Assembly (NCBI RefSeq): GCF_004118975.1
Contig: NZ_CP035376.1
Coordinates: forward strand, 2,976,001-3,040,000
Origin: Luteimonas sp. YGD11-2
GTDB taxonomy: Bacteria > Pseudomonadota > Gammaproteobacteria > Xanthomonadales > Xanthomonadaceae
Direction: 5' to 3'
Length of the DNA: 64,000 nucleotides
Below are positions 40,117 through 52,600 of the stretch, piece by piece (positions within the stretch are counted from its first letter, which is position 1; every line of letters begins with the position of its first letter). Made by a program: the position numbers and the translations under genes. The notes under the pieces were generated by a model that did no database searches, had not been told where the DNA came from, and was given only the letters and a program-made list of their open reading frames with translations.

Positions 40117-42162
40117 TCAGCGCGCGTCGACCGGGTTCATTTCCTCGACCAGGTGGCCGGCGTCATACACCGTATCCAGCGCCTCGATCATCGCCGCGCT
40201 GTGCACCGACACCGTGCGGTTGAGCGTCTCGTCGTACCAGAAGCTGCCGCCCAGCGAATGGATGTTGCCGTCGAAGGCCAGGCCCACCACCTCGGCATCA
40301 CGGTTGATCACCGGGCTGCCTGAATTGCCGCCGATGATGTCGTTGGTGCTGACGAAGTTGAAGCGTGCATCGAGATCGAGCTCGTCCTTCGCCTCCATCC
40401 AGCGCTCGGGAAGCGCGTACGGGGCGAAGCCGGTGGCACGCTCGAACACCCCACCGATCTGCGTGTACGGCGCGATCTCGTTGCCGTTCTCGTTCCAGCC
40501 GCGCACCTCGCCGTACGACAGGCGCAGGGTGAAGGTGGCATCGGGATAGACGTTGGTGCCGTACTTCGCGAAACGGGTGCGGGCGATCGACTCGGCATTG
40601 CGCGCTTCCACCGCATCGACCTCGGATTCGAAGCGGCTGCGGAGCGCGCGCGATTCCGCATCCAGCGCACGCGCGAGGCGGATGAACGGATCCTCGGAGG
40701 CATCGACCGCGGCCTTGCCTCCGCGCCACAGGCGCTCGCGCTCGGCGGCATCACCCAGCGTCGTGCCGCCGACGAGTTCCGCGGCCAGCGCTTCCGGCGA
40801 CCTGCCGGCGAACACCTGGCGCACGGTCGGGTGGTCGGTGCCCAGCAGTTCGCGGAACTTGCTCAGCGAATGGGTCAGCTTGACCGTCTCGAACCCCGGG
40901 TACACCGGCGACTTCGAGAACAGTGTCTGCTCCAGCCGCGCAAGGCCCGCATCCTGGAACTCGGGCAGGCGCTCGGCATTGGGCTTCGGGCGCTCGTCGC
41001 CGCCGCGCAGCAGGATGGATGCGAACTGGAAGTAGCGGCTGTCGAACGCACGCTGCTGGCCGATCAGCATGTGCGGGTAATACAGCGTGCGCCGCACCTG
41101 CTGCGCCTGCGCGATCTCGTCCCATGGCGTGGACGACTCGGCGGCAGTGCGCAGTTCCGCTTCCTCGCGGCGCTTGGCCGCGAACACCTGCGGATCGAGC
41201 AGCGCCTGCAGCTGGCCGCGGAAGACCTTGTAGCTGTTCTCGGTGAAGGTGAGGTCCGACTGCGCCTGGCGCGCGGCTTCCTCGCCACCGCGGCTGTACT
41301 GCGCCAGCATCGCGCGGCGCTCGGCCAGCAGCAGCAGGTTGTTGATGAGGTCGACGTCGCGTACGCGCTCGAGCTGGGCGACGGTGAGCTGGCGCTGGGT
41401 GCGGCCGGGGTGGCCGGTGACCATGGTCAGCTCGCCCGGCTGCGCGCCGGCCGGGTTGATGCGGAAGTGGTGCTCGACCTTTGCCGGCTGCCCATTCTCG
41501 TAGGCACGCAGCAGGCCCATGTCGAGGTTGTAGCGCGGGAAATTGAAATTGTCCGGGTCGCCGCCGAAGAAGCCCACCGAATACTCCGGCGAGAACACCA
41601 GCCGCACGTCCTGGTAGCGCTTGTAGGCGTACAGGTGGTGCTGGCCGCCTGCGTACAGCGACACCACGTCGCAGCGCCTGCCCGATGCATCGCCGGCGAC
41701 GCACTCGTCCTCGATGCGCGAGACCTCGGCGTTGCGCGCATCGATGTACTCGCGCCCGGACTTGCCCGCGGTCACCTTCGCGATGCGCCCGGTGACGTCG
41801 GTGATCTCCTGCAGCACATTGAGTTCCTCGGCCGGGCACTGCAGTTCCTCGCCGCGCGAACCGGCCACGAAACCGTCGTTGAGGCGGTCGTTCTCCGCCG
41901 ACGACAGGCCCTGCACGCAGCCGACGATGCAGTGCGCGTTGGTCAGCACCAGGCCCTCCCCGGACACGAACGAGCCCGAGCAGCCGCCGGCCAGGCGCAC
42001 CGAGGAGCGCATCGCGTTGCGCACCCAGTCTTCGCCCGGGCTGAAGTCGTAGGCGGACTGCAGCGCGCGGGTGGGCAGGTTGTCGAGCGTCCACATGCCC
42101 TCGGCGGCGGACGCGGAAGCGGAGACCAGACTGGCGACGGCCAGGGCAAGCAGGTGTTTCAT
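40117..42162 (-). CDS. S46 family dipeptidyl peptidase (DPP7/DPP11-like)
   Basis: 681 residues. The start at 42162 gives a signal peptide (MKHLLALAVASLVSASASA). S46 enzymes remove dipeptides from the N terminus in the periplasm. The chymotrypsin-like triad is visible as TNAHC (His77) and GGNSGSP (Ser614). The closing FDGNIHSLGGSFWYD aligns with the region that sets P1 specificity; it has Gly rather than the Arg of acidic-specific DPP11, which points to DPP7-like preference for hydrophobic residues. That specificity is an inference from recall of the family. Confidence 0.9.
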   Translation of the reverse strand: MKHLLALAVASLVSASASAAEGMWTLDNLPTRALQSAYDFSPGEDWVRNAMRSSVRLAGGCSGSFVSGEGLVLTNAHCIVGCVQGLSSAENDRLNDGFVAGSRGEELQCPAEELNVLQEITDVTGRIAKVTAGKSGREYIDARNAEVSRIEDECVAGDASGRRCDVVSLYAGGQHHLYAYKRYQDVRLVFSPEYSVGFFGGDPDNFNFPRYNLDMGLLRAYENGQPAKVEHHFRINPAGAQPGELTMVTGHPGRTQRQLTVAQLERVRDVDLINNLLLLAERRAMLAQYSRGGEEAARQAQSDLTFTENSYKVFRGQLQALLDPQVFAAKRREEAELRTAAESSTPWDEIAQAQQVRRTLYYPHMLIGQQRAFDSRYFQFASILLRGGDERPKPNAERLPEFQDAGLARLEQTLFSKSPVYPGFETVKLTHSLSKFRELLGTDHPTVRQVFAGRSPEALAAELVGGTTLGDAAERERLWRGGKAAVDASEDPFIRLARALDAESRALRSRFESEVDAVEARNAESIARTRFAKYGTNVYPDATFTLRLSYGEVRGWNENGNEIAPYTQIGGVFERATGFAPYALPERWMEAKDELDLDARFNFVSTNDIIGGNSGSPVINRDAEVVGLAFDGNIHSLGGSFWYDETLNRTVSVHSAAMIEALDTVYDAGHLVEEMNPVDAR

Positions 42163-42302
42163 CGAAGCGGCCTTGTGCGGCGGAACCGGAAGGCCGGATC
42201 GTAGCGGAATCGGCGGCTGGACCGCCCATGCTGGGACGCGGTTCACCGACAGGGGGCGGCCATCGGCGACAATAGCGCGGTCTTTCGCCATCTCGCCGAC
42301 CC

Positions 42303-42548
42303 ATGTACGGCCGCGAACGCCGGAAAACCACCGATGCCGATCACGACGCGCTGCGCGCCGCGTTGACGCCTGCGCAGCGTGCGGCGCTACCGCTGCTGGA
42401 ACGGTTCGGCTGGAAACTGCGGTTCGTGCGTCGCCCGCTGTTCCAGGATCCGGTGCCGATCCTGTTCGACCGCGAGGGTTCGCGTTGGGTCACCCTGGAA
42501 CCCGACGGCTCGATCAACGAGAACCCGGGCTTCAAGCTGCGCGACTGA
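42303..42548 (+). CDS. Small conserved-type hypothetical protein
   Basis: 81 residues, basic N terminus and aromatic centre (LERFGWKLRFVRRPLFQDPVP near 32-52), ending PDGSINENPGFKLRD. There is no membrane segment, cysteine or known domain. The sequence looks like a genuine, compact coding frame and lies 141 bases from the divergent S46 gene. It precedes the SDR gene by 79 bases. I do not recognise its family. Confidence 0.65.
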   Translation: MYGRERRKTTDADHDALRAALTPAQRAALPLLERFGWKLRFVRRPLFQDPVPILFDREGSRWVTLEPDGSINENPGFKLRD

Positions 42549-42627
42549 ACAACGCGTTTGCGCGCGATCAATGCGGCGACCACCGCGGCGGTGCCATCCT
42601 GTCGATCCATCCGGACCGGAGCAGGCA

Positions 42628-43368
42628 ATGACCATCCACACGCTTGACGGCCGTACCGCCCTGGTGACTGGCGGCGCACGCGGCATCGGCGCAGCGATCG
42701 TGCGTCGGCTGCACGCCGAGGGCGCCAACGTGGTGATCACCGACCTCCTCGACGCCGAAGGTGAAGCGCTGGCGGCAGGACTCGGCCAGCGGGCCCTGTT
42801 CGTCCATCACGATGTCGCCGACGAGGCCGGCTGGCAGGCGGCGGTCGCCGCCGCGGTGGAGCGCTTCGGCGCCCTGCACGTGCTGGTCAACAACGCCGGC
42901 GTGTACCAGCCCGGCGCGGTCGAGGACACCAGCACTGCCACCTTCGAGTGGATGGTCCGGGTCAACCAGACCGGCACCTTCCTCGGCATGAAGCACGCGC
43001 TGGAGCCGATGAAGGCCGCCGGCGGGGGCAGCATCGTCAACATCTCCTCGATTGCCGGCATGGTGGGCTTCCCCGGCGCCTGCGCCTATGTCGGCACCAA
43101 GTGGGCGGTGCGCGGGATGACCAAGACCGTGGCCTTGGAGTTCGCCCGACATCGCATCCGCGTCAACTCGGTGCACCCGGGGTTCATCGACACGCCGATG
43201 CTGGCCGGCAACTCCGACGAGGCGAACGCGGCCGGCATCGCCGCGACGCCGTTGAAGCGGGTCGGGCAGCCGGACGACATCGCCGCCGCGGTGGCCTATC
43301 TGGCCGGCGACGGCGCGTCGTTCGTCACCGGCACCGAACTGGTCGTCGACGGCGGTTACGTGCTGTAG
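42628..43368 (+). CDS. Short-chain dehydrogenase/reductase
   Basis: 246 residues, a classical SDR. TGGARGIG (14-21) binds the nucleotide and NNAG (88-91) stabilises the sheet. The catalytic set is Ser140, Tyr154 and Lys158 (YVGTK). Asp39 at the end of strand 2 (VVITD) favours NAD(H) over NADP(H). The substrate is not evident; similar enzymes act on hydroxysteroids, cyclohexanols or 3-hydroxyacyl groups. RBS GGAG lies 6 bases before the ATG. It converges with the universal stress protein gene, their stops 6 bases apart. Confidence 0.85.
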   Translation: MTIHTLDGRTALVTGGARGIGAAIVRRLHAEGANVVITDLLDAEGEALAAGLGQRALFVHHDVADEAGWQAAVAAAVERFGALHVLVNNAGVYQPGAVEDTSTATFEWMVRVNQTGTFLGMKHALEPMKAAGGGSIVNISSIAGMVGFPGACAYVGTKWAVRGMTKTVALEFARHRIRVNSVHPGFIDTPMLAGNSDEANAAGIAATPLKRVGQPDDIAAAVAYLAGDGASFVTGTELVVDGGYVL

Positions 43369-43374
43369 CGCGCG

Positions 43375-43821
43375 TCAGCGCACCACCAGCACCGGCACGC
43401 TGCTGCGTCCGACCACGGCCTGGGTCTGGCTGCCCAGCAGCAGCCGGCCGAGGCCGCTGCGCCCGTGCGATGCCATCACCACCAGGTCGCAGCCGTGCTC
43501 GCGTGCGGTGTCGATGATCGCCTCCGCGGGTGCGCGGTCCTCCACGTGCAGCACCTGCGCCGTCACCCCGTGACGGCCGGCGAGCGCGGCTGCCGCGGCG
43601 AGGCAGGCATCGGCCTGTTCGCGTGCACCGGCGCGGTATTCGTTGACCAGCTCGCCGGCGGCACCGAACCCGGTGGGGTCGGCCAGCGCCGTGTTCCAGG
43701 GTTCCGACACCGTCAGCACTGTCAGCCGTGCGTCCAGTGCGGCGGCGAGGGCGGCGGCATGCGCCACTCCACGCAGGGCGAGTTCCGAGCCGTCAGTGGT
43801 GGCGAGGATGTGGGTGTACAT
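43375..43821 (-). CDS. Universal stress protein (UspA family)
   Basis: 148 residues, a single Usp domain. It opens YTHILATTDGSELA and closes with the nucleotide-binding loop HGRSGLGRLLLGSQTQAVV, matching the G-2X-G-9X-G(S/T) pattern of ATP-binding members. Such proteins support survival under stress, and biochemical roles vary. The start at 43821 is chosen because GGAG lies 9 bases upstream; 43827 is an alternative but its RBS spacing is only 3. Confidence 0.9.
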   Translation of the reverse strand: MYTHILATTDGSELALRGVAHAAALAAALDARLTVLTVSEPWNTALADPTGFGAAGELVNEYRAGAREQADACLAAAAALAGRHGVTAQVLHVEDRAPAEAIIDTAREHGCDLVVMASHGRSGLGRLLLGSQTQAVVGRSSVPVLVVR

Positions 43822-43964
43822 GGGCATGCGCTCCAGCCGGGCGGGCCACCATGCTGCCATGACGGGAAGCGGCATCCGGGGCCACCCTTCGTCCACGCCG
43901 GCTCCACGCACCTGCATTCAGCATGCGCGCCACCCTCGCGCCCATCCCGGGCATGGAGTCGCAC

Positions 43965-44141
43965 ATGTCCTCGTTCGCCATCTATCTCGCGGGAATGCTG
44001 GTCCTGATCATCGGCCTGGCGGCCGGCGCCTATTTCGCCGGTGTCGCGATGCAGTGGATCGTGGTCGGCGCCGTGGTGCTGCTGGGCATCGGCATGGTCA
44101 CCGCGGTGTCGCGCACGCGGCAGAAGGACCCGGCCGCCTGA
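43965..44141 (+). CDS. Small two-helix membrane protein
   Basis: 58 residues with two hydrophobic segments (YLAGMLVLIIGLAAGAYFAG and IVVGAVVLLGIGMVTAVS) and a short basic tail. The RBS GGAG sits 6 bases before ATG 43965, which rules out the longer start at 43924. The family is unknown; the size and topology fit small inner-membrane proteins. It lies between the usp and helicase genes and converges with the helicase gene. Confidence 0.65.
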   Translation: MSSFAIYLAGMLVLIIGLAAGAYFAGVAMQWIVVGAVVLLGIGMVTAVSRTRQKDPAA

Positions 44142-44149
44142 GCCGGGGC

Positions 44150-46351
44150 TCAGCCCGGCTGCAGGTTGGCGTAGGCCAGCACCAGCCACTTGCTGCCGGC
44201 CTCGTCGAAGTTCACCTGCACCCGCGCGTGCGCGCCGTTGCCCTCGATGTCGGTCACCACGCCGCTGCCGAACTTGGCATGGGCGACGTTCTGCCCGAGC
44301 CGGAAACCCGGCGCGGCGTCGTCGACGATGGCATGGCCGGCCCGCCGCGGCATCGCGTACGACGGCCGTGGTGCGGGCGTGCGCGGGCGCACCTCGTTCA
44401 ACAGCTGCGACGGGATCTCGCGCAGGAAGCGCGACGGCAGGCCAAGCATGTCCTGGCCATGCAGCCGGCGTGACTCGGCGTAGCTGAGCACCAGCTTCTG
44501 CCGCGCACGGGTGATGCCGACGTAGGCCAGCCTGCGCTCTTCCTCGAGGCGGCCGCTCTCGTCGATCGAACGCTGGTTCGGGAACAGGCCTTCCTCGACG
44601 CCGGCCAGGAACACCAGCGGGAATTCCAGCCCCTTGGCACTGTGCAGCGTCATCAGCTGCACGCCATCCTCGCCGGCCTGCGCCTGGCCCTCGCCGGCTT
44701 CCAGCGCGGCATAGGCAAGGAACGCCACCAGCTCGGTGAGCGCCGCGGGTTCCTCGTCGTCGCCCGGCACGAAGCGCGACGCCACCGACACCAGCTCGTC
44801 GAGGTTGTCGATGCGCGATTCCGAATCCAGGCCGCCGCGGCTTTCCTTGGCCCAGTGCTCGCGCAGCCCGGAGCGCGCCAGCATGTGGTCGATCTTCTCC
44901 GGCAGCGGCAGGTCGTCCACCTCGCCCGCCAGCGCATCGATCAGCGCATGGAACGCCGCCAGCGCATTGCGCGCGCGCGCGGCCAGCACGCTGTCGTGCT
45001 GCGTGCGCAGCGATGCATCCCACAGCGACAGGCCATCGGCGCGTGCGCGCATGCGCACCTCGTCGAGCGTGCGCCCGCCGATGCCGCGCGCCGGCGTGTT
45101 GACCGCACGCTCGAACGCGGCGTCGTCGGCACGGTTGGCGAACAGGCGCATATAGGCCAGCGCGTCCTTGATCTCGGCACGCTCGAAGAAGCGCACGCCG
45201 CCATAGACGCGGTAGGGGATCTGTTCGGCGATCAGCTGTTCCTCGATCGCGCGCGACTGCGCATTGCTGCGGTAGAGCACCGCGCAATCGCCATAGCTGC
45301 CACCGTCGCGCACCCACTGGCGGGCACGCTCGACGATGTAGCGCGCCTCGTCGATCTCGTTGTAGGCGGCATACAGGTCGATCGGATCGCCTTGCCCGCT
45401 CTCGGTCCACAGCTGCTTGCCGAGGCGGTCGGGGTTGTGCGCGATCACCGCGTTGGCGGCGTCGAGGATATTGGCGGTCGACCGGTAGTTCTGTTCCAGG
45501 CGGATGGTCCGCGCGCTGTCGCCGTCGGCACCGCCAAAGTCGCGCAGGAAACGCTGCACGTTCTCGACTTTGGCGCCGCGCCAGCCGTAGATCGCCTGGT
45601 CGTCGTCGCCGACCACGAACACCTGCCCGCTGTCGCCGGCCAGCACGCGCACGAACGCGTACTGGATGGCATTGGTGTCCTGGAACTCGTCGACCAGCAG
45701 ATGGGTGAAGCGGCGCCGGTAATGGGCGAGGATCGCGGCGTTGTCGCGCAGCAGTTCGTGCGCGCGCAGCAGCAGTTCGGCGAAGTCCACCAGCCCGGCA
45801 CGGTCGCAGCGCTCCTGGTACAGCGCGTACGCGCGGCGCATGGCGCTGCCCCATTCGTCGCCGGGCTCGTCCTGCAGGTGCTGCGCGCGGCGGCCCTCGT
45901 CCTTCTGCGCGTTGATCCACCAGGCGATCTGGCGCGGCGGAAAACGTGCTTCGTCGAGTTCGAGCTGCTGCACCACGCGCTTGACCAGGCGCAGCTGGTC
46001 CTCGGAATCGAGGATCTGGAAGCCTTCGGGCAGCTTCGCGTCCTGCCAGTGCAGGCGCAGCAGGCGGTGGGCGAGGCCGTGGAAGGTACCGATCCACAGG
46101 CCGCGCGCGCCGTTGGGCAGCAGCGGCTCGGCGCGGTGGCGCATCTCCGCCGCGGCCTTGTTGGTGAAGGTGACCGCGAAGATGCCGTGCGCGGGCACCC
46201 CGTGCACGGCATTGAGCCAGGCGATGCGGTGGGTGAGCACGCGGGTCTTGCCGGAGCCTGCGCCGGCGAGCACGAGGTAATGCCCCGGCGGCGCCGACAC
46301 GGCCTCGCGCTGGGCCGCGTTGAGGCCGTCGAGCAGGTACGAAACATCCAT
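44150..46351 (-). CDS. uvrD: UvrD-type superfamily 1 DNA helicase
   Basis: 733 residues. Motif I is AGAGSGKT (29-36), motif II LVDEFQDTN, motif III VVGDDDQAIYGWRGA, motif IV LEQNYRST, and motif VI YVGITRARQKL. The length and the C-terminal VTDIEGNGAHARVQVNF (Tudor-like) region match UvrD, the helicase of nucleotide-excision and mismatch repair, more than the shorter Rep. It begins 38 bases from the end of the GGDEF/EAL gene. Confidence 0.92.
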   Translation of the reverse strand: MDVSYLLDGLNAAQREAVSAPPGHYLVLAGAGSGKTRVLTHRIAWLNAVHGVPAHGIFAVTFTNKAAAEMRHRAEPLLPNGARGLWIGTFHGLAHRLLRLHWQDAKLPEGFQILDSEDQLRLVKRVVQQLELDEARFPPRQIAWWINAQKDEGRRAQHLQDEPGDEWGSAMRRAYALYQERCDRAGLVDFAELLLRAHELLRDNAAILAHYRRRFTHLLVDEFQDTNAIQYAFVRVLAGDSGQVFVVGDDDQAIYGWRGAKVENVQRFLRDFGGADGDSARTIRLEQNYRSTANILDAANAVIAHNPDRLGKQLWTESGQGDPIDLYAAYNEIDEARYIVERARQWVRDGGSYGDCAVLYRSNAQSRAIEEQLIAEQIPYRVYGGVRFFERAEIKDALAYMRLFANRADDAAFERAVNTPARGIGGRTLDEVRMRARADGLSLWDASLRTQHDSVLAARARNALAAFHALIDALAGEVDDLPLPEKIDHMLARSGLREHWAKESRGGLDSESRIDNLDELVSVASRFVPGDDEEPAALTELVAFLAYAALEAGEGQAQAGEDGVQLMTLHSAKGLEFPLVFLAGVEEGLFPNQRSIDESGRLEEERRLAYVGITRARQKLVLSYAESRRLHGQDMLGLPSRFLREIPSQLLNEVRPRTPAPRPSYAMPRRAGHAIVDDAAPGFRLGQNVAHAKFGSGVVTDIEGNGAHARVQVNFDEAGSKWLVLAYANLQPG

Positions 46352-46389
46352 GCGCGCAGTTTACGCGAGTGCGTCGCAGGGCCCGGGAT

Positions 46390-49365
46390 TCACGCCGACG
46401 CGCCCAGCCGCGCGAGCACCTCGTCGAAGGGTGCGGGGCGCGCCAGCAGAAAACCCTGGAACTCGCCGCAGCCGCGCGTGTGCAGCCAGCTGAACTGGGC
46501 CTCGGTCTCCACCCCCTCGGCGGTGACCTCCAGCCCGAGGCTGCGCGCCATGCCCAGGATCGCCTCGCTGATCGCCTCGTTGCCGGGATCACTGCCCAGG
46601 TCGCGCACGAACGACTGGTCGAGCTTGAGGCGCTGCAGCGGCAGGGCCTTCAGGTAGGCGAGGCTGGAATAGCCGGTGCCGAAATCATCGATCGCAAGCG
46701 ACGCGCCCAGCGCGCTCAGGTCCTGCATCACGGTGCGGGCGTCGGCGGGGCTGTCCAGCAGCACGCTCTCGGTGAGTTCGAGTTCCAGCCGCCCCGGCGG
46801 CAGGCCGTAGTCGCTGACGGCCGACGCGACATCGGCGACCAGGCCTTCCTGGAACTGCAGAGCGGAGACGTTCACGCCCATCCGCAGGCGGCCCCAGCCG
46901 CGCTCGTCGAGCTGGCACCAGCGGCGCGCGGCCTCGCCCAGCACCCAGCGCCCCAGTGCCAGCACCAGCCCGGATTCCTCGCAGGCCGCCATGAACTCGC
47001 CAGGTCCGAGCAGGCCGCGCTCCGGATGCCGCCAGCGCACCAGCGCCTCCATGCCGCAGGGGCGGCGCCCACTGTCGAACTGCAGCTGGAAGGCAAGTTC
47101 GAACTCGTCGTGTCGCAGCGCACGGTGCAGGTCCTGGATCAGCTCCAGCCGCTGTCCGGCACGCGGATCGAAGGCGGGCCGGTAGGCGACGCTGCGGTTG
47201 CGTCCCAGCCGCTTGGCCTGCGCACCCGCCTGGCTGGCGGTGCGCAGCAGGGTCTGGCCGTCGTCGCCATCGAAGGGGTGGCGGCTGTAGCCGATGCTCG
47301 GTGTCACGTGCAGCGAGACACCACGCACGGTGCGCGCCTCCGCCACCGCCGCGCGCAGCGATTCCACCTGCCGCGACAGCTCGGCATCGTCACTGCAGCA
47401 CAGCAGCACGCCGAACTCGTCGCCGCCCAGGCGCGCGACCAGGCTGCCATCGCCGGCCGCGGCCTCGAGGCGCTGCGCGACCGCCACCAGCAGCTCGTCG
47501 CCGACCACGTGGCCGAGGCTGTCGTTGACCAGCTGGAAGCGGTCGAGGTCGAGGAAGCACGCGGCCACCAGCCCGTTACGCCCGGCGATGGCCGCATCGA
47601 TCGCCCGGATGAGGTGGTCGCGGTTGGACAGGCCGGTCAGCGCGTCGTGGCTGGCGCGGAATGCGCGCTCCTCGGCGTCGCGACGACGCGCGGTGATATC
47701 GGTCACCAGGCCGACGTAATGGGTGACCACGCCGCCGGCGTCCGGCACCGGGCCCATGCGCACCTCCAGCCAGCGCGGGTCGTCGGGATCGCGTTGATCG
47801 TGGACCTCGGCCGCGGCTTCCTCGCCCCGCCGTATCGCCTCGCGCAATGCCGCGGTGGCGCGGGCGTCGACGACCTCCGGTGCACTGGCGTCGCTCTCCA
47901 GCCCCTCGCCCGTCACGCCGGTGCCGGTCAGGCGGTTGAAGGCCGCGTTCGCGTACACCAGTCGATCGGCCGCGACATCAAGGACGAACAACCCCTCCTC
48001 GCTGGCGGCCACCGCGCGGCGCAGCAGGCGCAGGTCGGCCTCCGCGCGAACCCGGTCGCTCACGTCCAGGGCGATCACCAGCCGCGCAGGCCTGTCCCGG
48101 AACGACAGCAGGTCGCTGGCGAAGATGAGGGCGTGGAAGACGCTGCCATCGCGCTTGCGGTGCAGCCAGACACGATGGCCATAGGCGCGCGGATGCGTCT
48201 GGATCTCCTCGCGCACATCCTCGAGCCGGCCCTCGGCCAGCAGCTCGGCGGCGTTGAGGGCGAGGAACTCGTCGTGGCTGTAGCCGTACTTGTGCACGGC
48301 CGCCCCGTTGACCTCGAGGATCGCCAGCGTCTCGCGGTCGAACACGCAGGCCGGCAGCGGATGCTGCTCGTAGAGGAAGCGGTACTGCGCCTCGACGTCG
48401 CGCACCCGCTCGCGCAGGTGCCCCACGGTGTGCTCGGAGGCCTCGATGCTGCGGCGCATGCTCTGTTCGCGGCGCGCGGCGACACCCAGGAAGCGCAGGC
48501 CGGCAAGCCACGCCAGCGCCAGGCCGGCGACACCGGCGGCCAGCGCCGCCACGAACGCCCACCAGCCCCCGTACAGGGCCCTGGGTGTCATCCCGACGGT
48601 GGCCACCAGCGGCAGGCCGTCCACGGTGCGGTAGGCCACCACGCGCTGGCGCCCGTCGAGCCGGCTGCGGGCGTCGACGATGCCGCGCGGCGTCGTATCG
48701 ATCCGGGCGAAGACCGGCGAATGCGTGGCCGACATCCCGGTATGCCGGGTCCCGCTGTCCGACCGCGCCACCAGCACCGCGTCGCGGGTGAGCACGGTGG
48801 CGATGCCGTGCTCGCCGACCTCGTGCTCGGACAGCACCTCGTCGAAGAACCGCAGATCCAGCGCGCCCACAAGCCAACGGTCGGCACTGCCGGGGCCGGG
48901 CAGGATCCGCATCGCCAGCCCCATCTGCCAGGCACCCGATGCTGCACGTTCGGGCGGCCCGACGTGCAACGTCCACGGCGCCGCCGCGCCATCGGCGAAC
49001 GGGGGCGGGAGGCCGGCCTCGCGCACCTCCAGGCCGTGCACGTCGGGATGGCGGTCATCGAAGGTGAGCAGCGCGTCGCGCAACAGCGCCGGCGCCTGCT
49101 GCGGCGCGATGCGCTCGTACAGGCGCAGGTCGGTGCCCATGCCGGTCATGCCGCGGGCCAGGCTGGCGAACGCGTGGCGCAGTTCGCGGGCATGGCTGTC
49201 GGCGAGGGTGAGCACATAGCGTTCGCCGGCATCGCGACGGACCCGGTAGTCGTTCCATGCCACCGCGCAGGCGACCAGCGCGACCGCGACCAGCAGGGCG
49301 CCCCCCAGCCGCAGCGCACGCGCGCGGCGGCTCCCGGTGTCGTGCAAGGGCCTGCGGCCGTCCAT
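46390..49365 (-). CDS. PAS-GGDEF-EAL membrane sensor for cyclic di-GMP
   Basis: 991 residues. Two membrane helices (about 19-38 and 258-285) flank a periplasmic sensor domain, followed by two PAS-like domains (about 310-430 and 440-560). Next comes GGDEF, with the RLGGDEF site at about 645-650, and then EAL, with MEALVRW near 770 and intact NVSALQF, ELTESVLL, IDDFGTGYSS and EGVET. The inhibitory RxxD site before GGDEF is not present. Both activities may be retained. AGGAG 5 bases upstream supports ATG 49365; starts at 49410 and 49431 exist. Confidence 0.88.
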   Translation of the reverse strand: MDGRRPLHDTGSRRARALRLGGALLVAVALVACAVAWNDYRVRRDAGERYVLTLADSHARELRHAFASLARGMTGMGTDLRLYERIAPQQAPALLRDALLTFDDRHPDVHGLEVREAGLPPPFADGAAAPWTLHVGPPERAASGAWQMGLAMRILPGPGSADRWLVGALDLRFFDEVLSEHEVGEHGIATVLTRDAVLVARSDSGTRHTGMSATHSPVFARIDTTPRGIVDARSRLDGRQRVVAYRTVDGLPLVATVGMTPRALYGGWWAFVAALAAGVAGLALAWLAGLRFLGVAARREQSMRRSIEASEHTVGHLRERVRDVEAQYRFLYEQHPLPACVFDRETLAILEVNGAAVHKYGYSHDEFLALNAAELLAEGRLEDVREEIQTHPRAYGHRVWLHRKRDGSVFHALIFASDLLSFRDRPARLVIALDVSDRVRAEADLRLLRRAVAASEEGLFVLDVAADRLVYANAAFNRLTGTGVTGEGLESDASAPEVVDARATAALREAIRRGEEAAAEVHDQRDPDDPRWLEVRMGPVPDAGGVVTHYVGLVTDITARRRDAEERAFRASHDALTGLSNRDHLIRAIDAAIAGRNGLVAACFLDLDRFQLVNDSLGHVVGDELLVAVAQRLEAAAGDGSLVARLGGDEFGVLLCCSDDAELSRQVESLRAAVAEARTVRGVSLHVTPSIGYSRHPFDGDDGQTLLRTASQAGAQAKRLGRNRSVAYRPAFDPRAGQRLELIQDLHRALRHDEFELAFQLQFDSGRRPCGMEALVRWRHPERGLLGPGEFMAACEESGLVLALGRWVLGEAARRWCQLDERGWGRLRMGVNVSALQFQEGLVADVASAVSDYGLPPGRLELELTESVLLDSPADARTVMQDLSALGASLAIDDFGTGYSSLAYLKALPLQRLKLDQSFVRDLGSDPGNEAISEAILGMARSLGLEVTAEGVETEAQFSWLHTRGCGEFQGFLLARPAPFDEVLARLGASA

Positions 49366-49487
49366 CCGCGCTCCTGTTCCTGCCCGGGTCCCGGGCATTC
49401 CCTCGTCCATCGGGCCATCCTCGTCGCGCACGCGTCAACCGCGCGTCACCACGCGGCACCACACCACCGCCGCGGGCGCCGTCCTAG

Positions 49488-52520
<3,033 letters not shown>

Positions 52521-52600
52521 ACGCCACGCCTGAACCGCGCGGTCGTGAACGGAACGCTTGCGAACCGCTCCGTATACTCCGCCTCCCGTCGAATCCAGCC

